The position numbers were made by a program, and so were the translations under genes. The notes beneath the pieces were generated by a model, which was not told where the DNA came from, ran no database searches, and saw nothing but the letters and a program-made list of their open reading frames with translations. This document shows, piece by piece, positions 1-6,970 of a stretch of 7,569 nucleotides of DNA; the first letter of the stretch is position 1; each line of letters begins with the position of its first letter. Source of the stretch: Globobulimina sp. (taxonomy: Eukaryota > Foraminifera > Rotaliida); contig PIVH01000141.1 of the NCBI GenBank assembly GCA_003354225.1, positions 1 to 7,569 on the forward strand, written 5' to 3'.

Positions 1-9
1 ATAACATCA

Positions 10-2885
10 TTAATCTAAAAAATCAACATCATCTAAATGCATCTCTGAAAAATCTGAATATTCACTCAAACTTTGCTCCTCTATCAGTTGATCAAAATGC
101 CTGTTTATAAATTATTATTAAATATTAATCATTAATTATTTGAATTGAATGCGCATAGAATACTATGCAACGTATACGTAACAGATCGTGATGAGATTTC
201 CATTGTTTGTATTTTATATATCTCCCTCTGACATATGACAAAAGCAAACAAATAACTGCTGAAACCAAACAAATTATGGCTATCACAATTGGCATATCCA
301 TTGCTTTGACAATATTTGGATTAACTTTTACAACTTCAACTGCTGCTAAATCGTCATCAAATATATTTATTAGCAATGGTTGAATGGAAAGATTATTATA
401 TCTCTTGTCAACACTACGAACTTCAAATCCTATTTCTAGAGAAACCAGATGTGCGGTAAACGTATCATCATCGCTTGCTTGTATATTAATATATTTTTGC
501 GAGCTCCAACTATATATATATTAATATAAAAAAAAAAGAGAAATTGTTGCGACATATATGCTTAATTAACTCTGTAGCTTTAAAAGAAATGTATGCTGGT
601 TCGATATCAATATATTCAGATATATCAAGAGTTGTTTCCACAATTATTTCAATCAAAGAATCCGTTTCAATGAATTTAGTGTCCGAATCGATATCATTTA
701 TGTTTGACAGTGGCAATGCTGTTATTTGCAACGCAATTTGTGCTGTTTGAGATAAATTGTATAATAAGCCGTTTTCAGATAAATTAAGAGAATGAGTGGA
801 TAATATTACATTTGGTGATGATAAGTACGCTGAGCAAATAAATAAATATTTCAATATTAAATTAATAAAGAAAAAAAAAGTAAAACTTAACACTTATTTC
901 CATTGCAACTTTGTGTTTCGATTTGCGTCTCACAGTGAATGGTTCCAAAAGTATCAGCAAATCCGACATTTTTTTTTCTTATTTGTTCACCAATTCCATA
1001 CAGCACATTGCATTCGGCCCAATCACTCCAACTGACATCACTGCAATTTCCTGGATCACCATTGGCATAAATACAAATTGTCGCATTATCATATACAACA
1101 TTGTCATTATACAGAATGAGAGAGAAACATTCATCATATTCCCATAAGGAATCATTAATTATTTGAATTGAAATGTGTTGGATTCGCATATCATTTGAGG
1201 GCCAATACAAAATACCTGACACATTCACATAATCGACACCTCCATCCATATCTATTTCGTTATTGATTGGATTGCCACACTGAGCATTGCGTGTTTTTGT
1301 GGTATATTTGATTTGCAGCTCTTTTTTGTGTGCTGTTGCTTCAATGTTTAATGTTAAATTGCCGATATTTTCAAGCACCCAAATTACACTCTCATTTCTG
1401 AGCACTTTTGCGGTTGCAACGGAACTTGCTTTATTTTTATTTTTGTCACTTGCTGCTTTAATAATAATTTTAATGTCATTTCTTGTAATTGCTACATCTG
1501 ACGATAACGAATCGCAATGAACCATAAAATATTCATCACACTCAAATTCATTGTCATTATTAATAATAATCGGTATTCGCATACTTTGCGTCGCTGTCTC
1601 GTGATCCAACCATTTGAATTCTTTTCTGGTATAAATATAATCTTCGCCCTGCACAGCATTGCCATCCTCCGTCACGCAAAAAGCCTCAATTTCGCCTTTT
1701 TTGCCTAATATTCTCTGGATAGCAATGATGGGCCAAGTGGAGGAATCATTTGATGCAATAATTGCTTCTTTGGGATATCCAATAATCATTAATTCACCTT
1801 TTGCCTGTTCAGAGTCGCCTGTTTCCAGTGCCATATCACCGTATTGTTTGACCCATAGTTGCACCGTATTAACATATCCATATTCTTTATTGGGCCCTGC
1901 CAAACATTCATTATTTGCATTGCCATGATACACAGCAATGGGTAGCCCAAATTGTCCCGCATTATCGCCATTTATCAGTGCTTTATCTGAATATGTTTCT
2001 GATGACAAAGCCAATCCGGACCAAGTTCTGTGTGGTTTGAGAAACAACAAATATATAAAACATTTTTGTAGAAACAGCACAAAGCACAAACATTCTTTGA
2101 AATGGATCCTGCAATGAATCAAATCCCGAAACAGCGAAATCTGCGCTTGGGTTTGTGGATTGTCTCCAAATTAAGTCAATAATATCTGTATTTTGTGGCC
2201 ATCTCATTTTAAATGCAAAGTTGTTGTCTTTTTTGTACTGAGACTCACTCAGTTTCACTAAATCGGAAAAAAGTAAATCTGAAATAGTTCCAATTTGTCG
2301 AGCTGTGTTTGGTGTGAAATAAGCGCCTTTGCTGCAATTGTGAGATAATATCAATTTCCACCTTCCATCAGAACCAAATGCTGTGTCAGATGTCCATAAA
2401 ATACTTAATTCTGCAGTTAATAAAACCAAATGTCCTTTGTCTGAAACTTCTAATCTGTATCCATTTGATTGTTTGTTTGAATTTTTATATCCCTTCTTCC
2501 ACGGATTTGTGTTTCTTGATTGCTCGAATAACGTCAATATTCCACTATCATTATCTAAAAATAATTGCGAGTTTGCTATTGTTTGGTGACATCTATTTGG
2601 ATTATTCATATCTGTATATTCATCACAAGACGACCAAACTGGGAGGTCATCCTTATATATTTCGAGTTTTCCGACAGGATCTAATAAAAGAAATGCTGTG
2701 CCTTCGGAGGAAGATAATATGTCACATGCTTTCATTGTATCATTAATTTCCAAGTATTTAAATTCTTTAAAGCAGCATGCCGAGCAAACATGATCTTTTT
2801 CAAATAGGTCAGAGCCATTAAATATTGTTGTGTTTGATGGCGAGGCGAATGGTAGAAATGCAATTAATGATAGAAGAGGAAACAT
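10..2885 (-). CDS. Multidomain type I membrane protein: bulb-lectin, Calx-beta, TSP1, single TM helix (5 exons)
   Basis: Proposed exons are 2885-2092, 2027-892, 829-571, 509-183 and 100-10; together 2607 nt, 868 residues plus TAA, with all phases consistent. The start is the first true ATG; the TTG six bases upstream is not a eukaryotic start. Seen: a signal peptide (residues 1-17) and Cys cluster (34-54); bulb-lectin-like strands at 60-170 (LEVSDKGHLVLL, ILWTSDT); WRQSTNP at 240-246 with WSGL at 267-270 and VQLWV at 320-324; Calx-beta 1 at about 362-453 (GEDY, then E.DE.F); Calx-beta 2 at about 475-585 (GGVDY, WEYDECF); a TSP1-like WSDWAEC at 598-604; a Calx-like domain at 650-783 (FKATDW, ASDDD, FDDD); a TM helix at 803-823; and a 45-residue acidic tail. 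Calx-beta domains commonly bind Ca2+ and bulb-lectin folds bind sugars. I infer a surface adhesion or recognition receptor. Its ligand is unknown. Many N-x-S/T sites fit secretion. Confidence 0.82.
101..182 (-). other. Intron 4 of the lectin/Calx-beta membrane gene (82 nt)
   Basis: The donor is GTTACG and the acceptor TATAAACAG. Splicing joins CT to G and adds a 30-residue acidic tail (HFDQLIEEQSLSEYSD, then a DDVDFLD terminus). Retention would instead end the protein in a basic/hydrophobic 18-residue tail. The intron holds a 23-nt copy of exon 2 sequence at 127-149. Confidence 0.72.
127..149. repeat. Intronic copy of a 23-nt Calx-beta exon segment
   Basis: These 23 bases match 1150-1172 exactly and in the same orientation. 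The 1150-1172 copy encodes the SIQIIND strand of Calx-beta 2 in exon 2. This copy lies inside proposed intron 4, where the unspliced reading gives HSIQIIND and then a stop. Such a long identity in a 7.5-kb window is not expected by chance, even in AT-rich DNA. Confidence 0.85.
510..570 (-). other. Intron 3 of the lectin/Calx-beta membrane gene (61 nt)
   Basis: The donor is GTTAAT; the pyrimidine run and TATATA tract lead to acceptor TATATAG. Splicing creates FKATDWSSQKYINIQASDDD, a textbook stretch of Calx-like beta repeats (F-T/K-A-x-D/N-W...VTVxAxDDD). Recovery of that motif across the junction strongly supports the boundaries. Confidence 0.85.
830..891 (-). other. Intron 2 of the lectin/Calx-beta membrane gene (62 nt)
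   Basis: The donor is GTTAAG, followed by a long pyrimidine tract, and the acceptor is TTGCTCAG. Splicing joins T to CG, so the last TSP1 residue Cys becomes Ser and translation enters the Calx-like domain. The unspliced reading stops at TAA two bases into the intron, directly after the TSP1 domain, so retention would give a soluble protein. Confidence 0.72.
1150..1172. repeat. Exonic partner of the 23-nt repeat (Calx-beta 2)
   Basis: This is the coding copy, within exon 2 of the membrane gene. It encodes the beta strand just before the Calx-beta acidic motif (INDSLWEYDE). It is identical to 127-149. Confidence 0.85.
2028..2091 (-). other. Intron 1 of the lectin/Calx-beta membrane gene (64 nt)
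   Basis: The donor is GTTTGT and the acceptor CCACACAG. Removing the intron joins phase 2 to phase 2 and reads QRITWSGL. That connects the W-R-Q-S/N-P part of a module to its W-S-G-L part. Without removal the upstream frame runs into a hydrophobic nonsense tail and stops. Confidence 0.8.
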
Positions 2886-2915
2886 GACCAAATATAGAAG
2901 AACTGAGAAAACATT

Positions 2916-5385
2916 TTAGAAAAGCGAATGGATATTCTCTTTGAATAAAACGAGTAATTTTGAGTGATAGATTGTGAATTGTGATATCTTCATTGCATTC
3001 AATTTGGATAAAACATAATGACATTGCTTCTCTGTCAAACATGGTTGTAACTCCTCGATAACATTGCATATTATGGCTGCGTCACTATCATCATTTTTAT
3101 CTTCCAAAGCTCGCTGCATTGCACACCATATATTCTCTATGGGATCCACCACAAACTGCAAAGCACACAATTGAGTTTGATCCAATATATATTCCATAAT
3201 CTGTCCGCATTTTTGTATCAATTCAGGTTGTTGGCAGTCGTTATACCAAAACCTGATCAAAGCTGCTACATCAAATGGAATATATTTCTCATCCAAATGC
3301 AATATGCTTCGACAATATCCATCGATTAACATCACAGAGTTTGATAAACATTGTTGCGAGGAACCAAAAAATAATTCAATTAAATTATTTTGCATAATCC
3401 ATTTATTAAAGAAATCTCGTGTTATAAATTGGTATTTCGATAAACCTATTTCTGAGCACACATCAGATATAAAATTTATTCCTTCCAACTGTCTATCCAA
3501 CGACCCACAGTTCAATTTTTTTAATGCCATATTTAGCTCAAATTTCTCAAACATTTTCTCCCTTTCTTGGGATGTATGATATCTTAATTCAAAAAGTATA
3601 TACTTCAAAACGTTGACTAAAAACAGTGTGATATATTCAATTCAATTTGTTTAAAGCAATGTTTTAGCAATGTTTTGAGCAGCATACCGCAATAAAAGCG
3701 CATCTAAACAATACAAGACATCTTCCACGCATTCAACAGTTAATTCTACGCATTCGATGTATGAGACACTTTGCAACCTTTCCAGTGTCAATTGGCATAA
3801 TTTATTAATAAATGTATCCGCAAATGGTTTGGAATAAGCTTTGTAAATATTTGATAATGGCAACAGAGTTTTGATTAAATATTTGATGGGAATATGAAAT
3901 TTCTTATTTGACAGCACCTCCAAAATAGCATCAAACCCTCCAAACTTAGCAAATTCATTGAAAATGTCAACTAAATGAAAGGATATTTTCTTGTTTATTG
4001 TGCCTCTGTCGATTATCAGTGGATCATTTTTGTCATCTTCTTCGTCTTCAAAACATGGTTCCAAATCATTTAACATTCCATAAACCCGTCCATTTATTTG
4101 TGCCGTTGATAAATGTTTTTGTAATCTCATATCGTCTCTTTTTATCCATTCATTCCGCGCATCGGACTCAAATCCATTATAATGCACTCGCACTTTATTC
4201 AAAACGACATCGTCTTCAATCACTGTCACAGTGCGCCAATTATTGGAAGCGTCCAACACATCGCATTCATCATTAATCTTCAGCTCCTTTCTCCATTTCA
4301 ACATTTTCGGTTTCTGTGCAATGGATTTAGTCAAAGGTTTGGCCACTTGGTCCAATGTATTTTTTGTTAATGTGAATTCGTCAAAACATCGTTCAATCGG
4401 TATTTCATCCATTTTGGGCTGAAAATATCAGTAAAATAAGTATTTAGGAGCACTTTGCAAATAAATAAAGTAAACATTCCTGAATTCGAAGGATTGTGTG
4501 TGTGCATTCATTGGTTGCTGGGTCATTTTGTGGGATAACATTTGTAATTAAACCATATCTCCACCGATTATAATATAAATAATCCACATAAGAATTTACT
4601 TTAATTCCTTCATTTTCCCGCCATTGCTGCAATCGAAGAGTCTCTTTTTCATTCAATACTTGTCCTTTTCTGTGCAAATAATCGCCGCCGCATCGTTTCA
4701 GCACAGTCAGTGGTTTACCAATTTGGTTTTCTGTGTTTTTCGATAATATAAATTCGTGATAACTGTTCTGAATCGGAACGTCGTCGCGATTTGTTGATAT
4801 TTTCAGCACTTTATGCTCGCCAACAGATTCATGCGTTTTTCTTGTTATTTGTGTGATGGTTCCATGCCTCCACCGATTATAAAATAAATAATCGACTGAA
4901 CAATGCACTGCAACGCCTCCATTCTCCCGCCATTCGTCCAATTCTTGTTTTTCTTGTTTGCTTAAAGGAGTTCCTCGTTTCTCCCGATAATTATGACCAA
5001 ATATTTTGAAAAAGGGCGTTTCAGCATTCATGACGTGAATAATTTTCATGCCGGTAATATCATTATTTTTTAGCAATGGCACTGAAATTTGGATCAATAA
5101 TTTACAGCAAGTAACTATGAGATCCGTTACATTCCAACAATTTTTAGTGTTTCGTGTCATTAATATCCAAACAGATTTGTCTAAAAAATTATCTTTAATA
5201 TATTGCATTGCTTCCGCGCAATACACAGATTTTAGGTAATTATTTAAAATGGCTTTGTACTCAATTAATGCATTAAAAATATCATAATCCTCGAATTTTG
5301 TCAATATTTTTGTTGTTAATTCTTTCACCGATTCCAGGTCATTTTGGTTTGATTGTAATTGTGTTGTGGCTATTCTGTCGGTCAT
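2916..5385 (-). CDS. USP9X/FAF-like N-terminal scaffold with repeated Tudor-like modules, no catalytic domain (3 exons)
   Basis: Exons are 5385-4480, 4418-3710 and 3616-2916, giving about 770 residues (another splice choice gives 767). The start is the first ATG (MTDRIATTQ); the longer frame upstream begins with TTG. Seen: a helical N-terminus (residues 33-120, ending MKIIHVM); a tandem module with WRENGGV and VDYLFYNRWRHG (152-175), repeated as WRENEGI and VDYLYYNRWRYG (255-278) about 103 residues later; a third divergent module (DECDVLD...VHYNGFESDARNEWI, 352-393); and helices from 440 on, including HLVDIFNEFAKFGGFDAIL (450-468) and FELNMALKKLNCGSLDRQL. The helical part recalls the armadillo-like N-terminal arm of USP9X-type deubiquitinases. 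No Cys-box or His-box protease motif follows. Tudor/Agenet-like folds usually bind peptides with methylated residues. I infer a ubiquitin-pathway or chromatin scaffold. The family call is from memory of motifs. Confidence 0.68.
3617..3709 (-). other. Intron 2 of the USP9X-like gene (93 nt; alternative 3583-3687)
   Basis: The donor is GTTTAG and the acceptor CTGTTTTTAG, joining T to TC (phase 1) and reading VLYFNVLKYILFELRYHTS. A second in-frame pair exists: donor GTATGC at 3687 with acceptor GAATTAAG at 3583 (phase 2), reading YCLDALLLRYHTSQ. The first has the better acceptor and the second the better donor. That an intron lies here is clear, because the upstream frame stops at 3651. Confidence 0.6.
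4329..5007 (-). repeat. Tandem protein-coding repeat (two ~103-residue modules)
   Basis: Module 1 (5007-4702) and module 2 (4680-4480 plus 4418-4329) share, in order, a Lys/Arg-rich lead with LSKQE/LNEKE, a WREN-x-G motif, VDYL[FY]YNRWR-x-G, an H-T/K-[IV]-L-[KR]-I strand, and D-[DE]-[IV]-P-I followed by EF-x-L-[ST]-KNT and KPLT. The intron at 4419-4479 interrupts module 2 only. This internal duplication is what fixes the splice junction. Confidence 0.85.
4419..4479 (-). other. Intron 1 of the USP9X-like gene, apparent GA-AG (61 nt)
   Basis: Duplicated modules require LRIQ to join PKMDEIPIE, parallel to LKISTNRDDVPIQ in the first repeat. Only a cut after CAG (4480) and before CCC (4418) does this in frame. 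It gives an intron beginning GAATGT and ending TTTTCAG, whose length equals other introns here. The nearest GT donor (4475, GTTTAC) leads to an immediate TGA. A GT donor at 4539 is in frame but removes 20 conserved residues. Confidence 0.55.
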
Positions 5386-5480
5386 GGTGCGAGAAATGTG
5401 TTTAGAGCCAGATGTTTTTTTAAGAAAAACAAAAAATAAAAGTGTTTTCAAATAGATGTTCTACAGTATACCATTAATAA
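5386..5480. other. Intergenic spacer between the GH28 and USP9X-like genes
   Basis: This 95-nt gap between two same-strand genes must hold the GH28 3' end and the downstream promoter. The minus strand shows T-rich runs and TTTTTTCTTAAAAAAAC but no AATAAA and no clear TATA box. Nothing more specific can be supported. Confidence 0.5.
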
Positions 5481-6823
5481 TTAAAATGACCAAACACAAT
5501 TGGCAAGATTTGGTTTGATATTTTCTTGTTGCACAATATTTGCATTTTGACAGAATTGCTTATTATTTTGTGATGGCAAATCAATATTTTGCAATACTAA
5601 TCCAGTCACATTATAATGTAACAATCCTTGTAACCACCATGAATAATTTGGTATTGCATTATCCATATTTTGTATATTCCTAAATGTGATATTATCAAAT
5701 ATTAATGTATCATTTGGACAAACCGCATCATTCATATCCGTATCGCCATTATTATGCGGCATATCAATAACAATTCCACTGCCTGTGATATTATCCCATC
5801 CCACACAGTTTGCACAATACGTCACATTGTATAATGTAAAATTATCATAAATAACATTGCTTATTCTTCCTGGCTCATCCTGACGATATATATTATTGCA
5901 TCTCCCTTTCATGTGAGGTCCAGCCATGGTTTCAATCATTGTGATATCTTTGAATGTGACGTTATCGATATATGGGAAAATATAAGGACCCAATGTAGCG
6001 CCATGAGAATGTATAAAGGTGCAATTTATAATCAATATATGCTGTGATGGATATTGTTGATTTTCATTCAATGAGCCAGCAAATACTGCAATAGCATCAT
6101 CACCGTTATCAATCAAACAATCTCTAATGGTGACATCAGTACATCCGTCTGGGTCAACTCCATCTGTATTATGTCCAATAGGATACGGTGGCGAATATAC
6201 ATAAATATTGTCAATATGTACATGATTGCAAAATGTAGGATGTATGGTCCAAAATGCTGAATTCGATGCAGTTATATTGCTTATTTCTGTAGGAGTATAA
6301 TAAGAAAACATTCATTTTAAATATATGTATGTACAGTACCTAGATAATCAATGAAATGTAATGACACCAGCATTGGCCGTGTCCATTCAACACACTCTGT
6401 TGCTGCAGCTGTATCGGGTGATACTTTGGTGCATTTGGCACCATTTATTAGTGCCGCATGTGTCAATCCATTGTTGTTATCATAATGTAAGAAAGTTGCA
6501 GGATAATATTCATATGTCTTGTTCCATCCACCCCACACACCTTGTAATATTGCATTAGTTTCAACTCTCAGCGTGCAATTTGATGCTAACCATATCGATC
6601 CAGTCACAAATATATTGGGTTTGTCGCCATTGGTACTCCCAGGGACTAATATTATTCCTCCTCCGTTGTTGTTACCACATTCATCTATTGTTAATTGAAT
6701 TGCTTTCGTGTTTACAGTGATACCATCCGCATTTGCTCCGTTCTGTTCAATATTAAATACTGTTGTTTGTGCGTGTATTGACACAAACAATATCAATGAG
6801 AACAAAGCCAATGGAATCAACAT
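5481..6823 (-). CDS. Secreted GH28 polygalacturonase-like glycoside hydrolase (2 exons)
   Basis: Exons 6823-6340 and 6286-5481 give 429 residues plus TAA. The start is an ATG followed by a signal peptide (residues 1-18, cleavage expected near SIHA/QTT). The fold is a right-handed beta helix of glycoside hydrolase family 28, whose members hydrolyse alpha-1,4-galacturonan in pectin. Family landmarks are in order: the FNIEQNGANADG start typical of the first coil (23-34), RPMLVSLHF (149-157), IHPTFCNHVHI (177-187), NTDGVDPDG (201-209), GDDAIA (223-228), SHG (255-257) and HMKGR (286-290). Asp203, Asp224, Asp225 and His256 match catalytic positions. Two departures stand out: SHG instead of GHG, and His286 where the R-x-K motif usually has Arg, so substrate choice may differ. 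The length is normal for the family. I infer extracellular or food-vacuole digestion of plant or algal polysaccharide. Confidence 0.9.
6287..6339 (-). other. Intron of the GH28 gene (53 nt)
   Basis: The donor is GTACTG after CTAG and the acceptor CTCCTACAG. Splicing gives DYLEISNITASNSAFWTIHP, the expected GH28 stretch leading to the NSP-like W-x-I-H-P segment. The join is phase 1 to phase 1, and the upstream frame otherwise stops inside the intron. Confidence 0.88.
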
Positions 6824-6970
6824 GCTGAGCTAATCAAAAAACAGTTTTTAAGCTAGTAAATTATGTTGTTTCGGTTTAGATGTCGCCTTGTTTTGGAACA
6901 GTGCAAAATCACGCATAAAAGTACCTCATTGCAATATTCATCTCGTTATTTATTACCAACACATATTACA
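6824..6970. promoter_or_regulatory. Short divergent intergenic region between the GH28 and zeta-like kinase genes
   Basis: The two genes diverge. Depending on the kinase start, the shared gap is 39 nt (ATG 6863) or 147 nt (ATG 6971). No TATA box or repeated operator-like motif is evident on either strand. It is presumed to carry both promoters from position alone. Confidence 0.4.

Noticed and set aside
125-376. A stand-alone 83-residue membrane protein on the minus strand
   Set aside because: It begins with TTG, the frame is open far upstream, and the upstream part (ASDDDTFTAHL...) completes a Calx-like domain across a good intron. It is exon 4 plus intron 4 read-through.
510-540. TA-rich and poly-A tract as a functional microsatellite or origin
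   Set aside because: It is explained as the pyrimidine tract and acceptor of intron 3 on the minus strand.
544-1147. Plus-strand open frames at 544-750, 796-1035 and 911-1147
   Set aside because: They mirror minus-strand coding exons, lack domain-like composition and contain homopolymer artefacts.
1287-2746. Plus-strand open frames opposite the membrane gene, some with hydrophobic runs
   Set aside because: They are antisense shadows of Calx-beta and lectin exons; the hydrophobicity comes from reverse-reading Asp/Asn/Lys-rich codons.
3304-4422. Plus-strand open frames opposite the USP9X-like gene
   Set aside because: They are antisense to conserved helices and modules, and show no motif or plausible splicing of their own.
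4444-4485. Separate gene end at 4444 and separate gene start at ATG 4412
   Set aside because: The sequences on both sides form one module that is a repeat of the preceding module, so the stop lies in an intron.
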